DNA of 64,000 nucleotides from Gordonia hongkongensis (GCF_023078355.1 NZ_CP095552.1:1178001-1242000), one strand, 5' to 3'. Shown: positions 52,130 to 61,009, numbered from the stretch's first letter. A program made the numbers and translations. Notes: generated from the sequence alone by a model not told the origin.

Positions 52130-54007
52130 GTGACTTCCAGCGAACCCGCCGCCATGTCCGGGGCTGGGGCCAAGGGACTCGAGAAGGCCCCGGCCAAGAG
52201 TGCGACGCCGACGCCGGAGGCGGTCCTGCGCTCGGCGATCGACGCATTGCGCAAGCACGGCGAGGACGCCATCGCCGACCGCGCGACCCGCGTCCGCGAC
52301 CGACCGGCGCCGCAGGGGACCGTGGTCGTCATCGGCGAGGTCAGCCGGGGCAAGAGCTCGCTGGTCAACACGCTTCTCGGGGTCGGCGACCTCGCGCCCG
52401 TCGACGCCGAGATCACCACCTCGGTGTACGTCCGGTTCACCCCTGCCTCCGACGACCTGCCCGCCGGCACCGCGCTCGTCGAGTTCCCCGGTGCCGCCCA
52501 CCGCATCCCGGCGACCGAACTGTCCGACTGGGTGACCGTCGGCGGACGCCACGCGGACGGGGTGCCGGCGGAACGCCTCGCGCCCGGCACGCCCATCGAT
52601 TCCGTTCTCGTGCCGCCGGTCTCGGCCCGGGTGGGGGTCGACGCCACGGTGCTGCCCGGCGTCACCGTCGTCGACACACCGGGCGTCGGGTCGCTGGTCC
52701 CCGAACACGTCGAGGCCGCGGTCAGCGCGGCTCGCGGCGCGTCGGTGCTGGTGATGGTGTGCGACGCGACCGCACCGCTCAGCGCACCCGAACTAGACTT
52801 CCTGCGCAGTGTCAGCGAAGAGGTCGCCTCGGTGGTGCTGGTGGTCACCAAGACCGACCTCGTGATGCGGCAGTGGCGGACGATCGTCGCCGAGAACCGA
52901 AAGCTGATCGGCGCCAACGCACCTCGCTTCGCGCACATCCCGATCATCGGTGTGTCCAACCGCATCGCCGCCCAGGCCGCGGCGATCGGCGACCCCGACC
53001 GTCGCGAACGGGCCCTCGCGGCGTCGGGCGTTCCCGAACTCGTCGACGCCCTGACACCGCTGGTCCGCGACGGGGCCGCGTCGCCGGTGCGCAACGCGCT
53101 GCAGCTGACATTCGCCGGGCTCGACGATGTCCGCACGCGTCTGGTCCTGGAGATGAAGGCCGCCACCGCGACTCCCGCCGAACGAGCTGACATCGAAGCC
53201 GAACGCGACCGGCTCCAGCGCCTCAAGGATCGTCGTCGGGAATGGCGGGCGCGACTCACGCAGGACATCACCGCGGCGTCGCTGCAGACCGACGACCTCA
53301 TGCGCGACCGCTTCGACAAACTGCTGGGCCAGTGGTCCACGCGTATCGACAAGTTGCGCTTCTACGAACCGCACCGGGCGGGCCAGGAGCTGATCGCGCA
53401 GATGACCGTCGACCTCGAGGCCGCCGCGCGCGAGGTGAGCGCCTCGTTCGTGGCCGGGATCGAGCGGATCGCCGACGCACTGTTCGCCGATGCCGCCATC
53501 TCCGACGAGCTGGTCGGGCAGATCGCCGGCAGCGCGGGCGAGCTCAAGCTCCGTGAGCAGGAGAAGATCTCGCCGTGGAAGAACATGGTCGACCCGATCC
53601 TGCTCTCCATCGTCGCCGCCGGCGGCCCGCTGGCGATCATCCCGGTGGTCAACGTGGTGGCGGTGCCGGTGTGGGCGGGCGTCGTCGTCGGGTTCCGGGC
53701 GTCGAAGGTCGGCAAGGAGAATCATCGCAAGTGGCTGACGAAGGCGGTCGCCGATATGAAGGCCGACGTCCGGTCGCAGCTGCAGTCGATCAAGGCGCAG
53801 GCCAGCGGTGACCTGCAGATCGCCTACGACGAACTGCTCGAGCGGCTCCTCGCGGAGTCGACGAAGATCCTGAACGACGCCGCTGCCGATGCCAAGAAGT
53901 CGGCGGCCGAGCGGGAGAAGATCGCGCAGGATCTCCGGAACCAGATCATCGCGGTCGACAACGTGCGCAAGTCGATCGCCCGGGTACTTCGAGCGCCCGC
54001 CGGATGA
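52130..54007 (+). CDS. IniA-like dynamin-family GTPase
   Basis: The protein has 625 residues from GTG 52130, 24 bases after the iniC stop. Its G domain has G1 GEVSRGKSS, the G2-region DAEITTSVYVRF, G3 DTPGVGS and an intact G4 TKTD. Long helices (residues 320-480) form a stalk. A hydrophobic segment (MVDPILLSIVAAGGPLAIIP, then VPVWAGVVVGF) corresponds to the membrane-binding paddle, and a coiled C-terminus (KKSAAEREKIAQDLRN) follows. Size and order match IniA. Bacterial dynamin-like proteins often work as pairs of unequal GTPases, as here. Confidence 0.8.
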   Translation: MTSSEPAAMSGAGAKGLEKAPAKSATPTPEAVLRSAIDALRKHGEDAIADRATRVRDRPAPQGTVVVIGEVSRGKSSLVNTLLGVGDLAPVDAEITTSVYVRFTPASDDLPAGTALVEFPGAAHRIPATELSDWVTVGGRHADGVPAERLAPGTPIDSVLVPPVSARVGVDATVLPGVTVVDTPGVGSLVPEHVEAAVSAARGASVLVMVCDATAPLSAPELDFLRSVSEEVASVVLVVTKTDLVMRQWRTIVAENRKLIGANAPRFAHIPIIGVSNRIAAQAAAIGDPDRRERALAASGVPELVDALTPLVRDGAASPVRNALQLTFAGLDDVRTRLVLEMKAATATPAERADIEAERDRLQRLKDRRREWRARLTQDITAASLQTDDLMRDRFDKLLGQWSTRIDKLRFYEPHRAGQELIAQMTVDLEAAAREVSASFVAGIERIADALFADAAISDELVGQIAGSAGELKLREQEKISPWKNMVDPILLSIVAAGGPLAIIPVVNVVAVPVWAGVVVGFRASKVGKENHRKWLTKAVADMKADVRSQLQSIKAQASGDLQIAYDELLERLLAESTKILNDAAADAKKSAAEREKIAQDLRNQIIAVDNVRKSIARVLRAPAG

Positions 54008-54052
54008 AACCCGCTGTCATGTGTAACGATCTGCACCTGAGGAGGTGGCCAC

Positions 54053-55822
54053 GTGGCGCAGGAGAGCAGGCGGCGACTGTGTATCGACTTCGGCACCAGC
54101 AACACCGCGGCCGCGTACCGGGTCGGGTTCGGCGAGCCGGTCATCGTGCCGCTCGGCCCGGGTGGACCCGCGATGCCGTCGGCGGTGTTCGCGGCTGACA
54201 CAACCGTCGTGGTGGGTCACGACGCGGTGCAGCGGAGGTTGCAGGCACCCGACGCCTTCGAGGACACCCCGAAGTCGCGTATCGACGACGGCGAGATCGA
54301 ACTCGGCGACCGGTTCTGGCCGGTCGAGGATCTGATCGCCGCCGTGCTGCGGCACGTGCACCAGACCGCGTTGCGCCACAGCGGACTGCCGATGTTCGAC
54401 TCGATCGTGCTGACCCATCCGGACCGCTGGAGCGAGCGACGCAAGAACGTCCTCCGGCGCGCGGCGCAGCGGGCCGGCATCCCCGCCGACGCACTGCGTG
54501 TCGCCTCCGAATCACTCGCTGCCGCTTGGTACTACGTGTACCGCGGGCACGACGTCAGTGGTGGCGAACGGATGTGTGTCTTCGACTTCGGCGCCGGCAC
54601 GTGCGACGTGGCGGTCCTCGTCCGCGACGGCGCCGAGGGATTCACCGTCACCGGGTCGGGCGGCGACAACCACCTCGGCGGCCGGGACCTCGACGCCCGG
54701 ATGATCCGTTGGGTGCACGACGAGGCCGCCGAACTCGACCCCGACCTCCCGAGCCGGCTCCGATCCCCGGCCGCCGCGATCGCCTTGGCCGATCGGGTGC
54801 GGACGGCGAAGGAAGCGCTGTCCGACACCGCGCAGGCCGTCATCGAACTGCCCGGCACCCGGCACACGCTGCTGCTGACACGACGCGAGTTCGAGGCGAT
54901 GATCGGACCGTTCGTGGAGCGGGCCGTCGAGTTGACCCGGGACGCGATCGCGCGGGCCGACGCCGCGGGTACCGGTCCGGGCGGGCCGGTCATCGTCTAT
55001 GTCACGGGCGGGACCAGCAGCATCCCGATGTTGCAGTCCGCGCTGTCGTCGGTAGGCCGGGTCGCCCGGATCGGCGACCCGAAGGTCGTCGTCGCGCAGG
55101 GTGGGCTTCTCCGCTCGACCAACGTCGTCCCGGGGACCGAGGCCAACAGCTTCGACGCCGGGCGCGAGACCGATCCGCGGCGGACCGTGGGCCCGGCGGT
55201 CGACGCATCGGGTCGTCGAATCGCGTTCCCCGCGTTGCCCGGCGGTTCGGTGATCGCCGCCGTCTCGGTGCGCAGCGGCCAGCCCGTACGCGCGGGGGAA
55301 CCGCTGGCGACCGTCGATTCCCCGGCTGGGCGGGTGACGATCGACGCACCGGTCGCGGGCACGGTGCACGGCCTCGACCTGCGGTCGGGCGCCGCCGTCC
55401 AACCGGGTGCGGTGTTCGCGGCCGTCGGACCGGTGGACCTGCGGCCGGACCAGTGGCCGCGGCTGCACCGGATGCCTGCCGGCACATCAGTGGTGGCGGC
55501 GCGGCCCGTGATGCAGCCCGTCGTCCCGCAACCCCTCGCCCCGCAGCCCGTCGCTCCACCTGCCCACATCTCGCAACCCGGCTCGGCGCAACCGATTCCG
55601 GAATCGGGGAAGGTGAATGCGTTCGGGCTGGCGGGACTCATCGTGGGAATTCTCGGGTTTCCGCTGTGCCTGGGTACGATCGTCGGCCTGGTACTCACGG
55701 TCGTGGGCATCACGCGTGCCGGTGGCCGTCGCGATGCCCTCACCACGACGGCGCTCGTCATCAACATCCTGGGCGCCGTGGCCTGGGTGGCGTTCGTCAT
55801 CTGGGCGGTCGTCAGCGGCTGA
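54053..55822 (+). CDS. Hsp70-like ATPase with lipoyl-type domain and C-terminal membrane anchor
   Basis: The protein has 589 residues from GTG 54053. Residues 1-345 are an actin/Hsp70-type ATPase with phosphate loops LCIDFGTSNTA and CVFDFGAGTCDVAV and the adenosine motif YVTGGTSSIP. The usual peptide-binding domain is absent. Instead residues about 390-465 form a biotinyl/lipoyl-like barrel (VRAGEPLATVDSPAGRVTID, APVAGTVHGLDLRSGA) without the modifiable lysine. A Pro/Gln-rich linker and two membrane helices (GLAGLIVGILGFPLCLGTIV; LVINILGAVAWVAFVIWAV) follow. It lies 45 bases after the IniA-like gene and is probably co-transcribed. An energy-driven switch acting at the membrane together with the GTPases is plausible (inference). 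Confidence 0.82.
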   Translation: MAQESRRRLCIDFGTSNTAAAYRVGFGEPVIVPLGPGGPAMPSAVFAADTTVVVGHDAVQRRLQAPDAFEDTPKSRIDDGEIELGDRFWPVEDLIAAVLRHVHQTALRHSGLPMFDSIVLTHPDRWSERRKNVLRRAAQRAGIPADALRVASESLAAAWYYVYRGHDVSGGERMCVFDFGAGTCDVAVLVRDGAEGFTVTGSGGDNHLGGRDLDARMIRWVHDEAAELDPDLPSRLRSPAAAIALADRVRTAKEALSDTAQAVIELPGTRHTLLLTRREFEAMIGPFVERAVELTRDAIARADAAGTGPGGPVIVYVTGGTSSIPMLQSALSSVGRVARIGDPKVVVAQGGLLRSTNVVPGTEANSFDAGRETDPRRTVGPAVDASGRRIAFPALPGGSVIAAVSVRSGQPVRAGEPLATVDSPAGRVTIDAPVAGTVHGLDLRSGAAVQPGAVFAAVGPVDLRPDQWPRLHRMPAGTSVVAARPVMQPVVPQPLAPQPVAPPAHISQPGSAQPIPESGKVNAFGLAGLIVGILGFPLCLGTIVGLVLTVVGITRAGGRRDALTTTALVINILGAVAWVAFVIWAVVSG

Positions 55823-55849
55823 CCCGCACGCCGACGCGCAGGTCGTCGG

Positions 55850-56518
55850 TCAGGGATGGCTGTCGATGTCGAACTGACGCCAGGCGGCGTCCCACTCTCG
55901 TGACCGGTGCCGGTCGGCGACGAGGCGTACGAGCACGGTCGAGCCCCACCAGACGAGCACGACGAGCATCACCACCCCGGCACCGGCGATCAAGCCCTCC
56001 ATCACGGCGTCCGTCGTGGTCACGGGCGGGCCCACCACCGCACCGGTGTCGTCGAGCCAGACGGTCCGGACCCGGCCGACGGCGTCGAGCGGCTCGGCGG
56101 CGACGGACGCAGTGAGCCGGTGACCGTTCGGGTCCCGCCACGCCACGGTGGTGTGGTCGGTGGTGTTCTGGCCGCTGTCGTTCGGCACGGCGGCGCTCGG
56201 CACGTCGGCGCTCGGAACACCGACGCCCGGGACGCCGGCACTCGGTGCACCGATGCGTGGTTCCCCGACGCCCTCGACGGACGTGCGAATGATGGTGGCG
56301 CTGACCGAATGTCGGGGTCCCTGGTGCTCGATCGTCGCCTTGTGCGCCGCATAGGTGTTGCCCCCGACGGTCAGGGCGACCATGAGCCCGGCGAGTGCTG
56401 CGATCCACAACATCACGAGTGTCGCGGTTTCCAGGCGGTCGGCGCGGCGGACCAGGCCATTCGACGATGCGTGCATCACACGCCAGCAGTGGAGTTCGCG
56501 GGCGAGGAATCGCAGCAT
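55850..56518 (-). CDS. Rv1733c-type membrane protein
   Basis: The protein has 222 residues from ATG 56518 after AGGAGGGGG. Two membrane helices (TATLVMLWIAALAGLMVALT, LIAGAGVVMLVVLVWWGSTV) flank an extracytoplasmic loop. Family-type features are NGLVRRADRLE before helix 1, WLDDTGAVVGPP before helix 2 and WDAAWRQFDIDSHP at the end. This is the layout of Mycobacterium tuberculosis Rv1733c. The loop has an unusual VP-rich repeat (GVPGVGVPSADVPSAAVP). Function unknown. It converges with the Hsp70-like gene, 27 bases apart. Confidence 0.75.
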   Translation of the reverse strand: MLRFLARELHCWRVMHASSNGLVRRADRLETATLVMLWIAALAGLMVALTVGGNTYAAHKATIEHQGPRHSVSATIIRTSVEGVGEPRIGAPSAGVPGVGVPSADVPSAAVPNDSGQNTTDHTTVAWRDPNGHRLTASVAAEPLDAVGRVRTVWLDDTGAVVGPPVTTTDAVMEGLIAGAGVVMLVVLVWWGSTVLVRLVADRHRSREWDAAWRQFDIDSHP

Positions 56519-56805
56519 GTCCCCCTCCTGATGCCTGTCGCCCCTTACATGGTCGTTGCCGGTGGCCCGCCGGGACAGGGCCTTTGGTCCCGAAACGGGC
56601 GCAGCACCGGCGTGTTCAGTCATTCGACTCACAAACGATCCGTGCTCAGCGTATCCTCGCACTGCGCCGATGGCCGACATCGTGTGGGGGTGCCGGGGCG
56701 TAGGGGGTCGACTCGAGGGGCTCCGATCTCGCTCCTCGTCGGTGTCCACGATCGTCATGGTTCGACAGGTCGTCGATGGTCGTGGTCTGAGTGGAGGGGT
56801 TGACG

Positions 56806-57528
56806 GTGACCAGCGTTTTGTCTGTGGGCGCATCGAGACGCGGTGCGCGCACGTTTCTCACGTCGTCGGCGATCGGCGAGGCGATCGACATCGAAGAGTC
56901 GATCGTCCTGACCGGGTACGCGGCGCTCGCCGAGAGTGCCGCGGACTTCGGGGTGACGCCGGACCTGATGCGTGAGGTCGACGCGGCCGTGCACCGGCAC
57001 CGGGCGATCATCGCGCGGCTTCGGCTGATGCGAACCGAAGCCGTTGCTGCCGAACAGGTCTCGTCGCCGCACGACGAGGCGCTGGCCGCCCTGGGTCTCG
57101 GTGGTCCCGATGGTGATCCGATCGCCACGGACGTCGAGCCGTCGAAGGTGGTGCGGTCGTACCGCGACGCCGACCCCGATGGTCGGCGTCCGGCGCTGGT
57201 CGCCGTCGCGTACCTGCTCGCGGCGGCGCACGCGCTGACCGACCCGACGAACTGTGGGACCGCTTCGCCCGCACTCAATCTCATGCCCCCGCCGCTGCAT
57301 CGGGATCGCGCCCTCCTGGAGAAGGTGCTGACCCACGCCGTGGCGATGTCCGACCCGGCCACCCGTGCGGAGCTGGCCGCTCACATCACCGCTGCGAGTA
57401 CCGCGTTCGCCGACGCCGGCGGCGTGACCGACCGTTCCCTCTCCGTGCTGCGGTACAACCCGCACTCGTTGCGCACCTCGTGCCGGTCGATGGGTCTGGG
57501 CGAGGTCGACATCTGTATCGCCGGCTGA
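56806..57528 (+). CDS. Conserved protein of unknown function
   Basis: The protein has 240 residues from GTG 56806, with GGAGGGG 7 bases upstream. It is mostly helical with no signal peptide or membrane helix. The recognisable pieces are IDIEESIVLTGYAALAESAA, RPALVAVAYLLAAAHALTDP and the C-terminal YNPHSLRTSCRSMGLGEVDI. I do not recognise the family. The 287 bases before it include the Rv1733c-type gene start and possible promoters for both. The Y-family polymerase gene starts 41 bases later and may be on the same transcript. Confidence 0.55.
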   Translation: MTSVLSVGASRRGARTFLTSSAIGEAIDIEESIVLTGYAALAESAADFGVTPDLMREVDAAVHRHRAIIARLRLMRTEAVAAEQVSSPHDEALAALGLGGPDGDPIATDVEPSKVVRSYRDADPDGRRPALVAVAYLLAAAHALTDPTNCGTASPALNLMPPPLHRDRALLEKVLTHAVAMSDPATRAELAAHITAASTAFADAGGVTDRSLSVLRYNPHSLRTSCRSMGLGEVDICIAG

Positions 57529-57569
57529 TCTGATCGGCCACCGGGCGCGCGGCGATTACTCTGGGCGTC

Positions 57570-58700
57570 GTGACCACGTCGGTTTCGCAACGCTATCGGT
57601 GGCTCCTGCACGTCGATCTCGACCAGTTCCAGGTGGCGGTCGAGCGGCTGCGGGCCCCCGAACTGGTCGGGGTGCCGGTGATCGTCGGCGGCAACGGCGA
57701 TCCGACCGAGGCGCGCAAAGTGGTCACCTGCGCGTCGTATGAGGCGCGCGACGTGGGTGTCCGTGCGGGGATGCCGTTGCGGGCGGCTCACCGCAAGCTG
57801 CCCGACGCGGTGTATCTGCCGCTCGACATGGGCGCCTACGACGCGGCGTCCGCCGAGGTCATGGACGTCCTGCGGGCCACCGGTCACCCGGTCGAGGTCT
57901 GGGGCTGGGACGAGGCGTACCTGGGGGTGAGCGCGCGCGGGGCGGAGGTCGACCCCTTCGACGACGCGGCCATCGTCGACCTGGCCGAACGGATCCGTTC
58001 GGAGATCCTCGACCGGTGCGGGCTCACGAGCTGCGTCGGGATCAGCGACAACAAGCAGCGCGCGAAGATGGCCACCGGATTCGCCAAGCGTCCGCCCGGC
58101 GGCGCGCGAAGCGGTGTCGACGCGCCGCGCGTGTTCGTGCTCGACGACCGCAACTGGCTGGAACTGATGGGGGACCGACCCACCCGCGACCTGTGGAGCG
58201 TCGGGCCGAAGACGTCGGCGAAGCTCGCCGCCGCTGGGATCAATACGGTTACCGAGCTGATCGCCGCTCCGCGCGACGACTTGATCGCCACCTTCGGTCC
58301 GCACCAGGGCAATTGGCTGTATGTCCTCTGCCGCGGCGGCGGTGATTCGACGATCACCGCCGAACCCTGGCTGGCGCGTTCGCATTCCAAGTCCCGCACG
58401 TTCGCGACCGACCTCAGCGACGCCACCGAGATGCGCGCCGCCGCCGCGGACCTCCTGCGCGAGTTGCTCGATCAGGTGGTCGGCGAGGAACGCCTGCCGT
58501 TCCGGGTCGCGGTGACCGTCCGCACCACGACGTTCTACACCCGCACCAAGTCGAGGAAGCTCCCCGCGCCCAGCCTCGACTTCCCCGAACTCGAGTCGGT
58601 GGTCGCCGACCTGCTCACCAGGTTCGACATCGACCGCCCGGTCCGCCTCTTGGGCGTACGCCTCGACCTGGTGACCGACGAGGAAGGCGCCGCAACCTGA
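57570..58700 (+). CDS. dinB: Y-family DNA polymerase (DinB/Pol IV-like)
   Basis: The protein has 376 residues from GTG 57570. The palm holds the metal-binding HVDLDQF (Asp16, Asp18) and, in place of the usual SIDEA, GWDEAYLG. Helix-hairpin-helix elements lie at LWSVGPKTSAKLAAAGINTV, and the little finger spans about residues 245-370. It should copy past lesions with low fidelity. The C-terminus ends soon after the little finger (LVTDEEGAAT) and shows no clear beta-clamp-binding peptide, so recruitment may differ from classical Pol IV. No LexA-like box is seen upstream. Confidence 0.88.
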   Translation: MTTSVSQRYRWLLHVDLDQFQVAVERLRAPELVGVPVIVGGNGDPTEARKVVTCASYEARDVGVRAGMPLRAAHRKLPDAVYLPLDMGAYDAASAEVMDVLRATGHPVEVWGWDEAYLGVSARGAEVDPFDDAAIVDLAERIRSEILDRCGLTSCVGISDNKQRAKMATGFAKRPPGGARSGVDAPRVFVLDDRNWLELMGDRPTRDLWSVGPKTSAKLAAAGINTVTELIAAPRDDLIATFGPHQGNWLYVLCRGGGDSTITAEPWLARSHSKSRTFATDLSDATEMRAAAADLLRELLDQVVGEERLPFRVAVTVRTTTFYTRTKSRKLPAPSLDFPELESVVADLLTRFDIDRPVRLLGVRLDLVTDEEGAAT

Positions 58701-58705
58701 AATGC

Positions 58706-58862
58706 CCCTCCGCTCCCTGATCAGAAAGAAGCGCCAGCCCCTGCTCCCGAGCCCGATGGGCGTGCTTAGCCACCGCTCCTTAGTCCAAAGAAACGACCTG
58801 CCCCTGCTCCCTGAGGAGCGCCCGGAGCTTGCGGAGGGCGCGTCACGAAGGGTCTTCGCAAC
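58706..58862. repeat. Dispersed repeats (type B and companion) after dinB
   Basis: Directly after the dinB stop come CGCTCCCTGATCAGAAAGAA (58711-58730), a degenerate second copy (CGCTCCTTAGTCCAAAGAAA, 58774-58793) and a complete type B unit, CTGCTCCCTGAGGAGCGCCC to GTCACGAAGGGTC (58804-58853). The 717-base gap up to the next gene contains no convincing coding sequence. Confidence 0.85.
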
Positions 58863-58958
58863 CCGACTCACCAAGAACCTTCGTGACGCTCGCAAGTGGC
58901 GGGACTGTCTCGCGTACCCGCCCCGATTCGTGACCGACAGACATCAACTCGACTCCTA

Positions 58959-59002
58959 GACCTCGATCGAAGTCTGCCGGTCAAGTTGAGGTCTGCCGGT
59001 CG
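58959..59002. repeat. GACCTCGATCGAAGTC repeat, second location
   Basis: GACCTCGATCGAAGTC (58959-58974) is identical to the word at 16426-16441. It is followed by CTGCCGGTC twice, separated by AAGTTGAGGT. At the first locus the word after GAAGTC is GCATGCGA instead, so the flanks vary while the core is constant. Confidence 0.6.
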
Positions 59003-59080
59003 CCGGCCCGACGTCTGCTCATAGTTGCTCTGCTCGACCCAGCGGGTCGCTTTCCACACTCCGGAGGGCGCGGCCGACTA

Positions 59081-59240
59081 CTGCTCCCCGAGGAGGCCGG
59101 AGCTTGCGGAGGCCGTCATGAAGGGGCCTGGTGAGATGCGTCGCCGTCGCTGGCACTCCTCGCACATCATGGAGCAGGGTTTTTGCAGTCCTTTCGGATC
59201 AGGGAGCAGAAGGGACGCTCGCGGCTCGCGACCCAGGGAG
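59081..59240. repeat. Dispersed repeat (type C) and companion
   Basis: CTGCTCCCCGAGGAGGCCGG, then AGCTTGCGGAGGCCGTCATG (59081-59120) with GGCCTGGTGA after it, and CTTTCGGATCAGGGAGCAG (59191-59209) further on. The latter is the inverse of the TCCGAAAGAA-type companion seen next to type B copies. No transposase is present. Confidence 0.8.
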
Positions 59241-59417
59241 CGGGGCGGGGCGGCCCGCAAGCTCGCTTCCAGGTTTCGCGGCCCCCTGCGGGCCGTGCCT
59301 GGCCCACGATATTTGACCGGGTACGGAGCCGACTGGGGTGTTCACTGTGGAGTTGTCAAGGGACGGATGCGGTCCCGGGTGTGGCCCGGGTGCGGAAGGT
59401 GCTGCGCGAAGGTGTGG

Positions 59418-60656
59418 TCAGGCGGCGTCGTCGAGTCGCATGGTGCGTCGGTTGTAGGCGGGTAGTGGTCGGCGCTGCGGGTCGATACTGGCGGGTGGGA
59501 CGAGCCAGGGGTGCCGGTCGTAACCGATGACGATGTCCCAGCCGTGGTGGTGGACCTGTGTGTGGCAGCGTTGGCAGAGCAGGCAGCCGTTGTCGAGGTC
59601 GGTGGGTCCGCCGTCGGCCCACGACTTGATGTGGTGCACCTGGGTATGTGACGGTGGTGCACCACATTTGATGCAGCAGGCGTCGCGGACGATGATCGCT
59701 TTGCGGAGGTGTGCCGGGTACAACCGGTGGGTGTGACCCATCTGCAGATGTACGCCCTCACTGTCCAGGATGATCTCGGTCAGCGATCCGTCGCACGACA
59801 TCTGTTTCGCGGTGGCCCGGCTGACCGACCCGGTCCACGGCAGCGTTGCGAGGTCTCCGGTCGCGGGGATGGTCAGCATCAGTTGCGTGCGTGGGCTTCC
59901 GACGGTGTCGAGGGTGGCGCCGATCGCGGCTTGGTCGAGGATCAACTCGAACGCATCGGCACGGCGTTGTTCAGCGGTGCGACGATCTTCGGTGCCGTCG
60001 GGTTCGGGCCGTGGGCAGGACCGTTCGTCGATCATCGTCAGGAACTTCTCTCCCACGATCTGGGTGAGGTCGGCACGGATTTCGACGCGGCCGTCGTCGG
60101 TGGTGTGGGCGGTGACCGCGTTCAGCGATGGGTCGTCGGCCGCGGGAAGGCCGGTGTCGGAGTCGTCGGCGAGGTCGTTGGCGATCGCGCGGGCGTGTTC
60201 TAGGACCTGTGTCGGGGTCGCGCCGGACAACGCTTGTGCGATGAGGTCGCTTTCGTATTGGGATCGGTCACCGTCGGAAAGCGCCTCACCACAACGCTTG
60301 TCGATCTGGTGCATGCCTCGGACGATGGCGTCGACGACCTCGCTGGACAGCCGCCCGTCGGCGGCATGCCGCGCTGTGGCCGGCAGAGTGGGCAGGGCGT
60401 CGACACTGCGCATGGTGCGAAGAGCGGCCGCCGGGGCGTGGCCTGACTCGATCAGCAGCTTCTTGGTGGTGCTGCCGGCTTTCTGTGCGACGCCGATGCC
60501 GTCGAGTTGCGCTGCGTGCGTGACGATCTGATGATCGGCAAGGTTGCGGATCAGGCGCCACGTGTCGAGGGCGTCGAGTGTTTCTCTGCCTGTTGGGTCG
60601 TCGGCGGGCGGGCTGGTGTCGATGAGTTGATCGAGGAGCGTGGTGAGCTCTGGCAT
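59418..60656 (-). CDS. DUF222 / HNH endonuclease (13E12-type) protein
   Basis: The 412-residue protein starts at ATG 60656; ATG 60677 is in frame but would lie within the LexA-like box. The N-terminal 250 residues are the DUF222 domain (IRNLADHQIVTHAAQLDGIG ... AADGRLSSEVVDAIVRGMHQ). The C-terminal HNH motif is CIKCGAPPSHTQVHHIKSWA followed by DGGPTDLDNGCLLCQRCHTQ, with all metal-binding Cys and His in place. It should be a metal-dependent nuclease; the biological target is unknown. In M. tuberculosis several 13E12 genes are DNA-damage induced, in line with the box upstream. Confidence 0.92.
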   Translation of the reverse strand: MPELTTLLDQLIDTSPPADDPTGRETLDALDTWRLIRNLADHQIVTHAAQLDGIGVAQKAGSTTKKLLIESGHAPAAALRTMRSVDALPTLPATARHAADGRLSSEVVDAIVRGMHQIDKRCGEALSDGDRSQYESDLIAQALSGATPTQVLEHARAIANDLADDSDTGLPAADDPSLNAVTAHTTDDGRVEIRADLTQIVGEKFLTMIDERSCPRPEPDGTEDRRTAEQRRADAFELILDQAAIGATLDTVGSPRTQLMLTIPATGDLATLPWTGSVSRATAKQMSCDGSLTEIILDSEGVHLQMGHTHRLYPAHLRKAIIVRDACCIKCGAPPSHTQVHHIKSWADGGPTDLDNGCLLCQRCHTQVHHHGWDIVIGYDRHPWLVPPASIDPQRRPLPAYNRRTMRLDDAA

Positions 60657-60669
60657 GACTCCAAGGTAC

Positions 60670-60685
60670 CGGAACATGCGTTCGA
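60670..60685. promoter_or_regulatory. Candidate LexA (SOS) box upstream of DUF222/HNH gene
   Basis: CGGAACATGCGTTCGA matches TCGAAC-N4-GTTCGA at 10 of 12 fixed positions, with one half-site perfect. It lies 14 bases before the chosen start of the leftward HNH gene and mirrors the box at 1031-1046. Confidence 0.55.
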
Positions 60686-60964
60686 TTTCGAGGTTTCTCC
60701 ACAGGCCAGAAGCTCGAATTCATCTACTGTGCAGCAATTGTCGTCTAATGAGCGCCTATTCGCGTTGACTGTGCGCAGATCGTCAACAGTGGTGTACTTC
60801 AGTCGCACAGCTCTCTAGTTCTGGCGCGCCTTCGACCGACTGAGTTTGAGGTGTTTGAGCTGGTTCCCGTTGAGCAGGGGCCGCCGATCACAAAATCTCG
60901 CGCTTGACAGTCGACTTCGGGCGCGCGCGAGAGTGTAGCCGAAAACTCCTCCACCTGAGTGCGT

Positions 60965-61009
60965 TCGAAGGGCGATATGCCCTTCGATCATGCTGAGGGG
61001 GACGAACTT
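60965..61009. repeat. Palindromic repeat TCGAAGGGC-N5-GCCCTTCGA
   Basis: Perfect 9-base arms (60965-60973, 60979-60987) are followed by GGGGGACGAACTTT. The core AGGGCRATATGCCCTTCGA plus the GGGGACGA tail recurs in the two copies at 47995-48036 and 48204-48242, so this is a third member of that family. The remaining bases between the HNH gene and 61141 show nothing coding. Confidence 0.7.

Noticed and set aside
60507..60818. 103-codon plus-strand frame at the HNH gene start
   Set aside because: It overlaps the HNH gene and its operator and has no family similarity or RBS.
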